From the NCBI RefSeq assembly GCF_001447385.1, contig NZ_LLWQ01000196.1, forward strand, positions 18,079 through 82,078: a stretch of 64,000 bases of DNA, written 5' to 3'. This DNA comes from Paracoccus sp. MKU1 (GTDB taxonomy: Bacteria; Pseudomonadota; Alphaproteobacteria; Rhodobacterales; Rhodobacteraceae). Shown here in pieces: positions 44,419 to 54,473 of the stretch. Numbering within the stretch: position 1 is the stretch's first letter; each line of letters begins with the position of its first letter. Made by a program: the position numbers and the translations under genes. The notes under the pieces are model-generated. The model was not told the DNA's origin and did not search any database. It was given only the letters and a program-made list of their open reading frames with translations.

Positions 44419-46443
44419 CTATGCCAGCCCCAGCGCGGTCACGCCCATGTCGATCAGCTTGATGCCGACGAAGGGCGCGACGATGCCGCCAAGGCCGTAG
44501 ATGGTCAGGTTGCGCCGCAGCAGGGCTGCCGCGCTCGCGGGCTGGTATCTCACCCCGCGCAGGGCCAGCGGGATCAGCGCGACGATGATCAGCGCGTTGA
44601 AGATCACCGCCGACAGGATGGCGCTTTGCGGGCTCGACAGGCGCATGACGTTCAGCACGCCCAAGCCCGGATAGGCCGCGACGAACACCGCCGGCAGGAT
44701 GGCGAAATACTTCGCCGCGTCGTTGGCGATGGAAAACGTCGTCAGCGCCCCGCGCGAGATCAGCAGCTGCTTGCCCACCATCACCACCTCGATCAGCTTG
44801 GTCGGGTCGCTGTCGAGGTCGATCAGGTTCGCGGCCTCCTTGGCGGCGGGCGTGCCCGAGTTCATCGCGACGCCCACATCGGCCTGCGCCAGCGCCGGCG
44901 CGTCGTTCGAGCCGTCGCCGCACATCGCCACCAGCCGGCCGCCGGCCTGTTCGCGGCGGATGTAGTCCAGCTTCATCTCGGGCGTGGCCTCGGCCAGGAA
45001 GTCGTCCACCCCGGCCTCGGCGGCGATGGCGGCGGCGGTCAGCGGGTTGTCGCCGGTGATCATCACCGTGCGGATGCCCATGGCCCGCAGTTCCGCAAAG
45101 CGTTCGCGCACGCCGGGCTTGATCACGTCCTTGAGGTGGATCGCGCCCAGGATACGCTCGTTCTCGGCCACCAGCAGCGGGGTGCCGCCCGAGCGCGCGA
45201 TCTCCTCGATCCGGGCGTGCAGCGCGGCGTCGGCCTTCTGCCCGGTGAAACGCTCGATGGCATCGACGGCCCCCTTGCGCAGCCGCATGCCGGGGAAATC
45301 GACGCCGGACAGCCGGGTCTGGGCCGAGAACGGCACCGGCTCGGACCCCGGTTCGGGGATGCGGGTCACGTCCTTCAGCAGCCTCTCGGCCAGTTCGACG
45401 ATGGACTTGCCCTCGGGCGTTTCGTCCGAAAGCGAGGCCAGGAAAGCCGCCATCGCCAGCTGGCGCTCATCGGTGCCGCGCGCCGGGACGAAGGCATCGG
45501 CCATGCGGTTGCCGAAGGTGATGGTGCCGGTCTTGTCCAGAAGCAGCGTGTCCACGTCGCCCGCCGCCTCGACCGCGCGGCCCGACTTGGCGATGACGTT
45601 GGCGCGCACCAGCCGGTCCATGCCGGCGATGCCGATGGCCGACAAGAGCCCGCCGATGGTCGTGGGGATCAGCGTGACGAACAGCGCGGCCAGGGTGATG
45701 ACGGGAATGACGACGCCCGAATAGCGCGCAAAGGGCTCCAGCGTGACGGTCACGAACAGGAAGATCAGCGTCAGCCCGGCCAGCAGGATGTTCAGCGCGA
45801 TCTCGTTCGGGGTCTTCTGGCGCTCGGCCCCCTCGACCAGCGAGATCATGCGATCGAGGAAACTCTTGCCCGGCTCGGCGGTGATGCGGATGACCAGGCT
45901 GTCCGAGACGATCCGCGTGCCGCCCGTGACCGAGGAACGGTCGCCGCCGGATTCGCGGATCACCGGGGCGCTTTCGCCGGTGATGGCGCTTTCATCGACC
46001 GAGGCGACGCCGCGGATCACCTCGGCATCGGTCGGGATCAGGTCGCCCGCCTCGACCAGGACAAGCTGGCCGGCGCGCAGGCCCGAGGAAGGCACCTGGC
46101 GCGGGGCCTGGTCCTCCTCATGCGCCATCAGCTTGACGACGGTTTCCGCCTTGGTGGCGCGCAGGCTGTCGGCGCGCGCCTTGCCCCGACCCTCGGCCAG
46201 CGCCTCGGCGAAATTGGCGAACAGCACGCAGAGCCACAGCCAGAAGGCGATTTGCAGGCCGATGCCTGCGCCCTCGATCCCGAAGGCGAGATCGCGCAGC
46301 GACAGGATGGTGGTCAGCGCGGCGGTGACGGCGGTGACGAAGATCACCGGGTTGCCCATCAGCGCACGGGGATGAAGCTTGTGGAAGGATGCCCTGAAGG
46401 CCGTGCCGTAAAGCCCGGATCGGGCGGTGATGTCGGGGGACAT
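44419..46443 (-). CDS. kdpB: Potassium-transporting P-type ATPase subunit B
   Basis: A 674-residue type-IA P-type ATPase. The phosphorylated residue is Asp303 in [13 protein letters not shown]. The actuator-domain TGES motif lies at about 155-158, its serine being the inhibitory phosphorylation site in E. coli. [20 protein letters not shown] is the hinge motif. It hydrolyses ATP to drive K+ uptake through KdpA. Confidence 0.97.
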   Translation of the reverse strand: MSPDITARSGLYGTAFRASFHKLHPRALMGNPVIFVTAVTAALTTILSLRDLAFGIEGAGIGLQIAFWLWLCVLFANFAEALAEGRGKARADSLRATKAETVVKLMAHEEDQAPRQVPSSGLRAGQLVLVEAGDLIPTDAEVIRGVASVDESAITGESAPVIRESGGDRSSVTGGTRIVSDSLVIRITAEPGKSFLDRMISLVEGAERQKTPNEIALNILLAGLTLIFLFVTVTLEPFARYSGVVIPVITLAALFVTLIPTTIGGLLSAIGIAGMDRLVRANVIAKSGRAVEAAGDVDTLLLDKTGTITFGNRMADAFVPARGTDERQLAMAAFLASLSDETPEGKSIVELAERLLKDVTRIPEPGSEPVPFSAQTRLSGVDFPGMRLRKGAVDAIERFTGQKADAALHARIEEIARSGGTPLLVAENERILGAIHLKDVIKPGVRERFAELRAMGIRTVMITGDNPLTAAAIAAEAGVDDFLAEATPEMKLDYIRREQAGGRLVAMCGDGSNDAPALAQADVGVAMNSGTPAAKEAANLIDLDSDPTKLIEVVMVGKQLLISRGALTTFSIANDAAKYFAILPAVFVAAYPGLGVLNVMRLSSPQSAILSAVIFNALIIVALIPLALRGVRYQPASAAALLRRNLTIYGLGGIVAPFVGIKLIDMGVTALGLA

Positions 46444-46497
46444 GTGATCGTCCTTGCTTGGAAGAGGGCGCGGCCCCGTGCGGGCGGGGCTGCGGTG

Positions 46498-48183
46498 TCA
46501 GAAGCTCTGGCCGGCGCTCAGCGCCGTCTGTTCGGCGACCGGGCCAAGTGCCAGGACCGGGAAGAAGGTCAGCGCCCCCAGGATCACCACGGTCAGCACC
46601 AACAGGGTGACGAACAGCGGCCCATGCGTCGGAAAGGTGCCCGCCGTGACCGGGCTTTGCTGCTTGCCGATCATCGAGCCCGCGATGGCCAGCATCGGCA
46701 CGATGATCGCGAAACGGCCCAGGATCATCAGCAGCCCCAGCGCGGTGGTCTGCCAGGGCAGCGCCGCGCCCCAGCCCGCGAAGGCGGAGCCGTTGTTGCC
46801 GACCGCCGAGGCATAGGCATAAAGCGTCTCGGACAGGCCATGCGGCCCCGCCTCCTGGATGGCCGCGGCCGCCGTCGGGACGGTGACCGAGATCGCGCCG
46901 CCGACCAGGATGCCCAGCGGCATCGACAGGAAGGCCAGCATGGCCAGGGTGACCTCGCGCGCCTCGATCTTGCGTCCCAGGTATTCCGGGGTGCGGCCGA
47001 CCATCAGCCCGGCCAGGAACACCGCCAGCACGACGTAAAGCAGCATGCCGTAAAGCCCCGCGCCCACGCCGCCGAAGATCACCTCGCCGATGGCCATGTT
47101 GATGATCGGCACCATGCCGGACAGCGGCATGAAGCTGTCATGCATGGCGTTGACCGAACCGTTCGAGGCAGCCGTGGTCACCTGGGCCCAGAGCGCCGAG
47201 AGGCCGGTGCCGAAGCGCATCTCCTTGCTCTCCAGGTTGCTGGCCAGGCCAAGCGCCGGGTTGCCGCCGCTTTCGCCCAGCCAGATCGCCAGCAGCCCGG
47301 CGAGGAACAGCACGCCCATGGCGGCATAGATCGCCCAGCCCTGGCGCCGGTCGCGCGCCATGCGCCCGAAGAGGAAGCAGAAGCCGACCGGGATCAGCAG
47401 GATCGCCAGGCATTGCGCCATGTTCGACAGCACCGTCGGGTTTTCCAGCGGGTGGGCCGAGTTCACCCCGAAAAAGCCGCCGCCATTGGTGCCGAGCTGC
47501 TTGATCGCGATCTGGCTTGCGACGGGGCCGCGCGGGATCACCTGCTGCGCGCCCTCCAGCGTGGTCGCATGCGCCCCGCCCAGCAGCGTCTGCGGCACGC
47601 CTTGCAGGATCAGAAGGATCGCCAGGATCACCGACAGCGGCATCAGCACATAAAGCACCGAACGGGTCATGTCGGCCCAGAAGTTTCCCAAGGCCATTCC
47701 CTTGGGTGCGGTGAAGCCGCGGATCACCGCGACGCCGACCGCCATGCCGGTCGCGGCCGAGACGAAGTTCTGCACCGTCAGCCCCATCATCTGCGACAGA
47801 TGGCTGAGCTGCGCCTCGCCCGAATAGGCCTGCCAGTTGGTGTTGGTCACGAAGCTGACCGCGGTATTGAACGCGAGGTCCGGGCCAAGCGCGCCGATGC
47901 CCTCGGGGTTCAGCGGCAGGAACTGTTGTAGCCGCAGGATCAGGTAAAGCACGACGAAGCCCAGAAGATTGAAGGCCAGCAGCGCCAGCGCATAGCCGCG
48001 CCAGCCTTGCCGGACACCGGGATCGATGCCGCAAAGGCGATAGAGCCCGCGCTCGACGGGGCCGAGCACGGGGGAAAGAAAGGTGCGCTCGCCCGCATAG
48101 ACGCGGGCCATGAACGGCGCCAGCGCCCAGCCGCCCGCCGTCAATGCGGCACAGAACAGGACATATCCGATCAGGTCTTGCAT
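46498..48183 (-). CDS. kdpA: Potassium-transporting ATPase subunit A
   Basis: A 561-residue SKT-superfamily channel subunit with ten transmembrane helices and four pore loops of relaxed symmetry, for example [34 protein letters not shown] and [13 protein letters not shown]. It selects and conducts K+ in the KdpFABC complex. A 54-base gap separates it from kdpB. Confidence 0.97.
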   Translation of the reverse strand: MQDLIGYVLFCAALTAGGWALAPFMARVYAGERTFLSPVLGPVERGLYRLCGIDPGVRQGWRGYALALLAFNLLGFVVLYLILRLQQFLPLNPEGIGALGPDLAFNTAVSFVTNTNWQAYSGEAQLSHLSQMMGLTVQNFVSAATGMAVGVAVIRGFTAPKGMALGNFWADMTRSVLYVLMPLSVILAILLILQGVPQTLLGGAHATTLEGAQQVIPRGPVASQIAIKQLGTNGGGFFGVNSAHPLENPTVLSNMAQCLAILLIPVGFCFLFGRMARDRRQGWAIYAAMGVLFLAGLLAIWLGESGGNPALGLASNLESKEMRFGTGLSALWAQVTTAASNGSVNAMHDSFMPLSGMVPIINMAIGEVIFGGVGAGLYGMLLYVVLAVFLAGLMVGRTPEYLGRKIEAREVTLAMLAFLSMPLGILVGGAISVTVPTAAAAIQEAGPHGLSETLYAYASAVGNNGSAFAGWGAALPWQTTALGLLMILGRFAIIVPMLAIAGSMIGKQQSPVTAGTFPTHGPLFVTLLVLTVVILGALTFFPVLALGPVAEQTALSAGQSF

Positions 48184-48192
48184 CGGCGCGCC

Positions 48193-48279
48193 TCAGAACC
48201 GGTCCGGGCGCAAGAGCGCGAGGATGAGGAAGACGAAGATCCCCGCCGAGACGGCGAGGCCCAGGATAAGGTCGAACAT
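48193..48279 (-). CDS. kdpF: Potassium-transporting ATPase subunit F
   Basis: A 28-residue single-helix peptide, MFDLILGLAVSAGIFVFLIL followed by ALLRPDRF, the standard KdpF pattern with its ...ALLRPxRF tail. It stabilises the complex in the membrane. GAGGG lies a few bases before the start. It lies nine bases upstream of kdpA. Confidence 0.92.
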   Translation of the reverse strand: MFDLILGLAVSAGIFVFLILALLRPDRF

Positions 48280-48287
48280 GGGCGCCC

Positions 48288-48371
48288 TCACGATCTGTCG
48301 ATCAGGCGCAGCGCCCCGGCAAAACCGGCGATGCCGATCATGCCGAGCGCGAGATAGACGATGTCTGCCAT
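48288..48371 (-). CDS. Tiny single-helix membrane protein at the head of the kdp operon
   Basis: A 27-residue frame (MADIVYLALGMIGIAGFAGA, then LRLIDRS), with GGGAG about 8 bases before the ATG. It ends eight bases before kdpF. The hydrophobic helix with a short basic tail resembles KdpF in size but not in the conserved end. Similar small frames precede kdpF in other proteobacteria as I recall. Its function is unknown; an accessory subunit or a duplicate of KdpF is possible. Confidence 0.65.
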   Translation of the reverse strand: MADIVYLALGMIGIAGFAGALRLIDRS

Positions 48372-48848
48372 GGCAGGACTCCCGCTTCTGTCATGGCGAA
48401 GGAATCGCGCAGGCGGGCGTCAAGAAACCATGCGGAAGATCGGCCGCAGGCGTAAAGACGGCGTAAAGGGCGGCGATGATGCCTCCATGTTGGGCGATAC
48501 CGCCGCCCCGGCCATGGGGCGATGCCATGCGCGGGGCCGGTCGGCGTGGCAGATCCCGGCATTCCGTGAACGGTCCCGTGGATGACCGGCCTGTGAAAGA
48601 CCGGGTCTCGGCCTGCGGCTGTCCCATGGCATTGAAACCAGCCGCCCTGGCGCGGCCGCCATATTGGCGAACGCGGTTCCGGAATGGTTCCGCGCTGACG
48701 CCTTTCCAGCCGAGAGTGAGGATATGAGATCGCCCCGCGGTCGAGCGGTCCGCCATCATCGCATTGCGCCCCGCTCTCCCCAATAACCGGCCGTCACATG
48801 GCACCCTCCGTTCCGGTCTTGGCGGCACCCCGCCGGGGCAGCGCCTCG
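48372..48848. other. Intergenic region upstream of kdp
   Basis: No convincing gene in 477 bases. It should contain the KdpE-controlled kdp promoter close to 48372-48480, but no obvious -35/-10 pair stands out. A GGTTCCG sequence is repeated with short spacing near 48675. Confidence 0.5.
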
Positions 48849-49391
48849 CTAGACCCCGTCCGGCAGCTTGGAGCGCATCATCTCCCGGCGATCGAGCCGG
48901 TCGCCGTCCACGACGAACGTGCCGTCGCCCACCGCATGCAGGGTGCGCCTCTCCTCGCGCGCCGCGTCGATCCAGGCCGCCGCGCCCTCCAGCACGACGA
49001 TGCTGTGGCGCTCGACGATGTCGATGACGCGGCATTCGATATTGGCCAGGCAATCGCGGATCAGCGGCGCCCCGACATGCCTTGCCTTGGCACGGGTCAG
49101 GCCGAACCTCGCGAACTTGTCGGTATCGGCGCCCGAGCAGGTCCCGATCCCGACGACGGTGTCGATCAGGTCCACCGTCGGGATGCCGATCACGCATTCC
49201 CGCCTGTCGCACAGGGCTGCCCAGGAATGGTTCCACGGTCCTGTGGTGATGGCGAAGATCGGCGCGAAATCCATCACCATGGTCCAGGTGATGGTCATCA
49301 CGTTGTCCTTGCCGCCGTCATGCGTGGTCACAAGGGTGACCGGCCCCGGCTCGATCAGCGTGAAGGCGCGGCTCAGCGCCAGTTCTTGCAT
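48849..49391 (-). CDS. Flavin-reductase-like FMN-binding protein
   Basis: A 180-residue split-barrel protein. PGPVTLVTTHDGGKDNVMTI and VMDFAPIFAITTGPWNHSW match the FMN-binding pocket of the flavin-reductase-like family. Members use NAD(P)H to reduce flavin or carry FMN for a partner oxygenase. The chosen start has AAGGAGG; an ATG five codons upstream does not. It appears monocistronic. The partner enzyme is unknown. Confidence 0.82.
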   Translation of the reverse strand: MQELALSRAFTLIEPGPVTLVTTHDGGKDNVMTITWTMVMDFAPIFAITTGPWNHSWAALCDRRECVIGIPTVDLIDTVVGIGTCSGADTDKFARFGLTRAKARHVGAPLIRDCLANIECRVIDIVERHSIVVLEGAAAWIDAAREERRTLHAVGDGTFVVDGDRLDRREMMRSKLPDGV

Positions 49392-49995
49392 GGCATCCTC
49401 CTTCATGCTTCCGTCATACCCCCTGCCGCCGCCATCCGTGACGCGGATGCGCGATTCCGTGAAAGAAGTCGCTTCCGCGCATCATGCCCCATTTTTTCGC
49501 CCGGCATGGCGCATGATTGCCCGGTCCGATCATGCCCGAGCATACCGCAACGATCCGATCCCGCATTTCCTGCTTTGCCACGAGGTTGGTATCGAAACGG
49601 GCCGCCCTCGCCTTGCCCATTGCCCCGCAAGCCCGGTCGAGCCGAAACCCTTTCAAGCCCGGGCCGGCCGTGCCGGACGAGGCCTCGGAAAGCGGCATGG
49701 CGACGGCACCTCTCCCCGGTCAAGGGGAAGCCCGTCCCTGGCCGGCGCGTATAGGGGCAGGCTGCTTGACCTGAGCCCGCAAGCCGATCTGACCGCCCTG
49801 TGCGCGCATCTGCCCACCTATCGTCACCAGGTGGCCTAGCCAGAGTGATCCCCGGCGCCTTGCTGCTGAGCGAGGCGCCGAAGCACCCTTGCCGCGCCGC
49901 TGCCATATCGTTGCCGATGCGGGGGTGGCGGGGGACTGTCGCGCCTGCGGGCGGCGGGCCATCGACCAGGCAGACCCCGCCGACCGGCCGCATCG
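49392..49995. other. Intergenic region, no recognised gene
   Basis: About 600 bases. Open frames are present on both strands but are not family-like. One rightward frame ending DLSPQADLTALCAHLPTYRH at about 49840 looks protein-like and could be the tail of a decayed gene, but no family is recognised. The left edge carries the flavin reductase promoter region. Confidence 0.4.
49481..49537. promoter_or_regulatory. Cluster of ATCATGCCC sites upstream of the flavin reductase gene
   Basis: ATCATGCCC occurs at 49481-49489 and again at 49529-49537. Between them GCATGAT (49511-49517) is the inverted copy of ATCATGC (49529-49535) with an 11-base spacer. The cluster is 90-145 bases from the flavin reductase start, a usual operator distance. 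Confidence 0.35.
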
Positions 49996-50940
49996 CTAGG
50001 ATGTCTGGCGCCCGGGATGGGCAGGCGCCGAGGCGGGTGCGTTGATGCAGTCGCGCAGCTCGGCCAGCGTGCGGCGGATGCCCGCCTCGATGGGCGTGAT
50101 CGGATGCGCGCCCAGCCAGTCCGGCACCGGGTCCGAGACCAGATCCGCCGGGATGCGCAGCGGCGGGCCGTCGATGGCGATGCCGTCCCAGCCGCTCTGC
50201 CGGGCAAGCTCGGCGGTGAAGTCCTGCATCCCGCGCGTGTCGCCGGCCATGGTCAGCATCGTCGCGCCCCGCATCGGCCGCAGCATCGCTGCGGCCAGCA
50301 GCCGCGCCACGTCGTCGACATGCACGAAGCCCACCCGGCCCGAGAAGCGGATCACCGCCGGCTCACGCCGGACCGAGGCCGCCAGCGCGATGGACGGCCC
50401 GGCCGCGATGCCGCTGCTGATCCCCGGCCCGTAGACGATATAGGGCCGCAGCCCCAGGCTGGATACCCCGTGATCGGCGGCATGAACCCGCGCCAGCCCC
50501 TCGACCGCCAGCTTGGTCACGCCATAGACGGTCATCGGCTGCGGCGCCGTGGCGCTGTCCGGCCCGAACACCCCGGCGGTGCTGAGCCAGGCCACCGGCA
50601 CCCGCAGCCGGCGCGCCAGTGCGAAGACATGCGCCGAGCCCAGCATATTGACCCGCACCGCCCGCGCCGGATCGGCGGCGCAATCGACGGTCATCAGCCC
50701 GGCCAGATGCACGATGCCGTCGCAGCCCTCGCCGGCATGCGCCAGCGAATCGGCATCGGTCACGTCCCCCGCCGCCGCCTCATAGCCATCCGGCAGAACC
50801 GCACGGCGAATCGCGGATTCGAGGTCGAAGAGGCGCGGGACGATGCCATGCGCCGCCAGCGCGGCCGCCACCCGCAGGCCGATGAAACCGGTGCCGCCGG
50901 TCAGAAGAATGCGGCGCGGCCGCCTTGTGTCCTGTGTCAT
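49996..50940 (-). CDS. NAD-dependent epimerase/dehydratase (extended SDR)
   Basis: A 314-residue extended SDR. The nucleotide-binding motif is ILLTGGTGFIGLRVAAALAA at the N-terminus, and the catalytic region has STAGVFGP and YGVTKLAVEG (YxxxK). No sugar-pathway neighbours are present, so a non-sugar substrate is possible. A strong GGGAGGAA site precedes the start. It is divergent from the large FAD oxidoreductase gene. Confidence 0.85.
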   Translation of the reverse strand: MTQDTRRPRRILLTGGTGFIGLRVAAALAAHGIVPRLFDLESAIRRAVLPDGYEAAAGDVTDADSLAHAGEGCDGIVHLAGLMTVDCAADPARAVRVNMLGSAHVFALARRLRVPVAWLSTAGVFGPDSATAPQPMTVYGVTKLAVEGLARVHAADHGVSSLGLRPYIVYGPGISSGIAAGPSIALAASVRREPAVIRFSGRVGFVHVDDVARLLAAAMLRPMRGATMLTMAGDTRGMQDFTAELARQSGWDGIAIDGPPLRIPADLVSDPVPDWLGAHPITPIEAGIRRTLAELRDCINAPASAPAHPGRQTS

Positions 50941-50964
50941 GCTGTTTCCTCCCGCCCGCATTGT

Positions 50965-50999
50965 ATGGAATGATATTCAATTATAAAAGTATCTTCCAT
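50965..50999. promoter_or_regulatory. Inverted repeat between the epimerase and FAD-oxidoreductase genes
   Basis: ATGGAA (50965-50970) and TTCCAT (50994-50999), with inner ATA/TAT matches, lie in an AT-rich 117-base divergent promoter region. A smaller GAAT-GAT-ATTC dyad overlaps the left arm. No regulator gene is adjacent. Confidence 0.35.
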
Positions 51000-51057
51000 T
51001 TTAATGCCACCTGTGGCAAGTTCCGCGGCGCATCGGGGCAAGGAGGAGGGATCGCGC

Positions 51058-52743
51058 ATGACGGCCACGGCTTTCGACGAAGAGGTCGATCTTCTGGTGA
51101 TCGGCGCAGGCGCAGGCGGTATGACGGCGGCGCTGAGCGGCGCGATCGCCGGCCTGTCGGTGCTGCTTTGCGAAAAGACCGGCATGGTCGGCGGCACCAC
51201 CGCCACTTCGGGCGGCACGACCTGGGTGCCGGGCACCGAGCTGAGCCGCCAGGCCGGGGTGCCCGACCGCGCCGAGGATGCCGCCGCCTTCCTGCGCCAT
51301 GTCGTCGGCAACCGCGGCGGCGATGCGCGGCGCGCGGCCTTCCTGGCCGCGGGGGCCGAGGCCATCGCCGATCTTGAACGCCATTCAGAAGTCCGCTTCG
51401 TCGCTGCCGCCGCGCATCCCGACTATCTGGACGGGCCCGGCGCGGCCTATGGCGGCCGGGCGCTCGCGCCGGTCGAATTCGACGGCCGGCTGCTCGGGGC
51501 CGATTTCGACCGGGTGCGGCCGCCGCGCGACGTGTTCATGGGTCTGGGCGGCATGATGGTCGCGCGCGGCGAGCTGGGGGCGCTGCTCGCCCCCTTTGCC
51601 AGCACCGGCAACCTGACGACCGCGCTGAAGATCCTGCTGCGCTATGCCCGCGACCGGCTGGGCCATCGGCGCGGCACCCGGCTGCTGATGGGCAATGCGC
51701 TGGTGGCGCGGCTGTTTTTCAGCCTGCGCCGGCGCGCGGTGCCGATCTGGTTCGACAGCCCGCTGGCCGATCTCATCCGCGACGGGCAGGCGGTGATCGG
51801 CGCGGTGATCGAAACCCCGGACGGTCAGCGCCGCATCCGGGCGCGGCGCGGCGTGGTGCTGGCCACCGGCGGCATCGGCTGGAACCGCACCCTGCGCGGG
51901 CGGCTGTTCCCGCCACAGATCGCCCCCTTCTCGCAGGCGCCCGAGGGCAATAGCGGCGACGGTATCGCCTTGGCCATTGAGCGCGCCGGCGCGGCGCTGG
52001 ACGATGGCTGCGACAGCGCCGGGCTGTGGATGCCCTGTTCGCTGCTCGGCCGTCCGGACGGGTCGCAGGCGGTCTGGCCGCATATCATCCTCGACCGCGC
52101 CAAGCCGGGGCTGATCGCCATCGGTCGCGACGGCCGCCGCTTCGTGAACGAGGCCGGCAGCTATCACGATTTCTGCATGGGCATGATCCGCGCCGGCCTG
52201 TCCGAGGCCTGGCTGGTGGTCGATTCCGGTTTCATCCGCCGCTACGGGCTGGGGCTGGTCCTGCCGGGCGGGCGCGGGTTGCGGCGGCTGCTGCGGCAGG
52301 GCTATCTGCGACGCGCAGGCAACCTTGACGCGTTGGCAGCCGCCATCGGGGTCGATGCGCAGGGGCTGGCCGAAAGCGTCCGGGCCAACAACCGCTTCGC
52401 GGAAACCGGTTCCGACGCCGATTTCAGCCGCGGCTCGACGGTGGTGAACCGCTTCAACGGCGATCCCGAGGTCAAGCCCAATCCCTGCCTGGGCCCGATC
52501 CGGCAGGCGCCCTTCTATGCGCTGCGGGTGGTTCCGGTCGATCTGGCCGGCAGCGGCGGGCTCGACTGCAATGCCGAGGCGCAGGTTCTGGACCGCGAGG
52601 GCCGGCCGATCCCCGGGCTTTACGCCTGCGGCAACGACGCCGCCTCGATCTTCCGCGGCACCTATCCGGGGCCCGGCACGACCATCGGCCCGGCCATGGT
52701 CTTCGGCTGGAAAATTGCCCGGCAGCTGGCGGAGCAGGGCTGA
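51058..52743 (+). CDS. FAD-dependent oxidoreductase (fumarate reductase / 3-ketosteroid dehydrogenase-like)
   Basis: A 561-residue flavoprotein. The dinucleotide motif is DLLVIGAGAGGMTAALSGAI at the N-terminus. GGTTATSGGTTWVPG near residue 46 and the C-terminal YACGNDAASIFRGTYPGPGT (with TIGPA) complete the FAD site of the FRD/KstD superfamily. It would dehydrogenate or reduce a C=C bond next to a carbonyl. It starts after GGAGGAGGG. It lies divergent from an SDR gene, and together they may act on an alicyclic or steroid-like compound; that pairing is inferred. Confidence 0.85.
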   Translation: MTATAFDEEVDLLVIGAGAGGMTAALSGAIAGLSVLLCEKTGMVGGTTATSGGTTWVPGTELSRQAGVPDRAEDAAAFLRHVVGNRGGDARRAAFLAAGAEAIADLERHSEVRFVAAAAHPDYLDGPGAAYGGRALAPVEFDGRLLGADFDRVRPPRDVFMGLGGMMVARGELGALLAPFASTGNLTTALKILLRYARDRLGHRRGTRLLMGNALVARLFFSLRRRAVPIWFDSPLADLIRDGQAVIGAVIETPDGQRRIRARRGVVLATGGIGWNRTLRGRLFPPQIAPFSQAPEGNSGDGIALAIERAGAALDDGCDSAGLWMPCSLLGRPDGSQAVWPHIILDRAKPGLIAIGRDGRRFVNEAGSYHDFCMGMIRAGLSEAWLVVDSGFIRRYGLGLVLPGGRGLRRLLRQGYLRRAGNLDALAAAIGVDAQGLAESVRANNRFAETGSDADFSRGSTVVNRFNGDPEVKPNPCLGPIRQAPFYALRVVPVDLAGSGGLDCNAEAQVLDREGRPIPGLYACGNDAASIFRGTYPGPGTTIGPAMVFGWKIARQLAEQG

Positions 52744-52869
52744 TTTTCCGCCCTTGCCGGAAAACCGCCAACCGCCGGCCATCGGGCCGATTCCGCAAGC
52801 GGCAGGCATGGAAATCAAACCCCTGCCCGGAATCACCGCCTCATTCCGGCTCATCCCGGCGCTAATTAA

Positions 52870-52884
52870 TTAACATCATGTTAA
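52870..52884. promoter_or_regulatory. Palindromic candidate operator TTAACAT-C-ATGTTAA
   Basis: A perfect 15-base palindrome lies in an AT-rich promoter-like stretch about 110 bases upstream of the MHS transporter gene. The regulator is unknown. Confidence 0.45.
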
Positions 52885-52990
52885 CACAAAGCGTAAAACT
52901 GTCTTTGACGTTATTCATCGGTTTTGCGACCTTTTGTCACAGACCGCGCAATCAGAGGAGCTGGCGTGGTCAGCTTCAGGGAGGTTACCC

Positions 52991-54379
52991 ATGACCGCTT
53001 CACCGGCCATCGCGCCCAAGGGCAGGCATCAATCCGGCAAGGCTGCGGCCAGCGGCTGGATCGGCTCTGCGCTGGAATATTACGACTTCTTCATCTACGC
53101 CACCGCCGCCTCGCTGGTGTTTCCGCAGATCTTCTTCCCGTCGGAAAACCCGCGCGTCGCCATCGTCGCCTCGTTGGCGACCTATGGCGTGGGCTATGTC
53201 GCCCGGCCGATCGGCGCCTTCGTGCTGGGCCATTGGGGCGACACCCATGGTCGCAAGAACGTGCTGATCCTGTGCATGTTCCTGATGGGCATCTCGACCC
53301 TGCTGGTCGGAATCCTGCCGACCTATCAGCAGGTCGGCATCCTGGCCCCGATCCTTCTGGTGATCCTGCGGCTGGTGCAGGGCTTCGCCGTGGCGGGCGA
53401 GATCTCGGGCGCCAGCTCGATGATCATGGAACACGCGCCCTTCGGCCGGCGCGGCTTTTTCGCCAGCTTCACGCTGCAGGGCGTGCAGGCCGGCCAGATC
53501 CTGGCCGCCGCCGTCTTCCTGCCGCTGGCGCATTACATGCCCGACGAGGCCTTCAACAGCTGGGGCTGGCGCATCCCGTTCCTGCTGAGCTTCGTCGTCA
53601 TCATCGCCGGCTGGATCATCCGCCGCGAGGTCGAGGAAACCCCCGCCTTCCGCGAGGAGGAGGCCCAGCACGCCACCCCGCGCTCGCCCGTGGTCGAGGC
53701 GATCCGCACCACCTGGCCGGACATGATCCGCGTGATCTGCATGGCGCTGATGAACACCATCCCGGTCGTCGCCACCGTTTTCGGCGCCGCCTATGCCGTG
53801 CAGGCCGCCTATGGCATCGGCTTCCACAAGGACGTCTATCTGTGGATCCCGGTCCTGGGCAATATCGTCGCCTGCCTGGTGATCCCGCTGGTCGGCAACC
53901 TGTCAGACAAGATCGGCCGCCGCCCGCCCATCATCGTCGGCGCGCTGGGGTCGGGCCTGCTGGCCTTCGGCTATCTCTATGCCATCTCGATCCATTCGGT
54001 GCCGCTGGCGATCCTGATGTCGCTGCTGATGTGGGGCGTGGTCTATCAGGGCTACAACGCGGTTTTCCCCAGCTTCTACCCCGAGTTGTTCCCGACCCGG
54101 ACCCGCGTGTCCTCGATGGCGATCTCGCAGAACATCGGCACCACGATCACCGCGCTGCTGCCGGCGCTGTTCGCCACCGTCGCCCCTCCGGGCTCGACCA
54201 ATGTGCCGCTGATGGTGGGCTCGATCACCTTCGCCATCTGCTGCATCGCCGCCGCCGCGGCCTGGTCGGCGCGCGAGACCTACCGGGTCCGCATCGAGGA
54301 CCTGGGCAGGCCGGATGCCGCGCCGGTGCCCAAGGCGGAATACGACCACCTGCGGACCGAGACCGTGGCCAGCCGCTGA
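52991..54379 (+). CDS. MFS transporter, metabolite:H+ symporter (MHS) family
   Basis: A 462-residue transporter with twelve transmembrane helices. The MHS signature SALEYYDFFIYATAASLVFP opens the protein, and HWGDTHGRKNVLILCMFLMG is the cytoplasmic loop 2-3 motif. Family members import shikimate, 4-methyl-o-phthalate, citrate or proline/betaine. The neighbouring shikimate-dehydrogenase-like gene and the nearby protocatechuate genes suggest shikimate, quinate or an aromatic acid. The start has GGGAGG about 6 bases upstream. Confidence 0.9.
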   Translation: MTASPAIAPKGRHQSGKAAASGWIGSALEYYDFFIYATAASLVFPQIFFPSENPRVAIVASLATYGVGYVARPIGAFVLGHWGDTHGRKNVLILCMFLMGISTLLVGILPTYQQVGILAPILLVILRLVQGFAVAGEISGASSMIMEHAPFGRRGFFASFTLQGVQAGQILAAAVFLPLAHYMPDEAFNSWGWRIPFLLSFVVIIAGWIIRREVEETPAFREEEAQHATPRSPVVEAIRTTWPDMIRVICMALMNTIPVVATVFGAAYAVQAAYGIGFHKDVYLWIPVLGNIVACLVIPLVGNLSDKIGRRPPIIVGALGSGLLAFGYLYAISIHSVPLAILMSLLMWGVVYQGYNAVFPSFYPELFPTRTRVSSMAISQNIGTTITALLPALFATVAPPGSTNVPLMVGSITFAICCIAAAAAWSARETYRVRIEDLGRPDAAPVPKAEYDHLRTETVASR

Positions 54380-54390
54380 ACCCCACCCGC

Positions 54391-54415
54391 AAGGCCCCGG
54401 TTCGTCCGGGGCCTT
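54391..54415 (+). terminator. Terminator-like hairpin between the MHS transporter and shikimate-dehydrogenase-like genes
   Basis: A perfect 10-bp stem AAGGCCCCGG / CCGGGGCCTT with a 5-base loop starts 12 bases after the transporter stop. No T-run follows. It may attenuate rather than end transcription, since the next gene is 95 bases away in the same direction. Confidence 0.6.
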
Positions 54416-54473
54416 CGTCCCTGACCAGGATCGGCCCGGTCAGGAAAGGCCGCATCAAGAAAGGCAAGGCATC

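Noticed and set aside
43936..47931. A 1331-codon open frame antisense to the kdp genes
   Set aside because: It runs opposite to firmly identified kdpA, kdpB and kdpC, its product is Arg/Gln/His-rich without any family pattern, and it has no ribosome binding site. Long antisense frames are expected in DNA with such high third-position GC.
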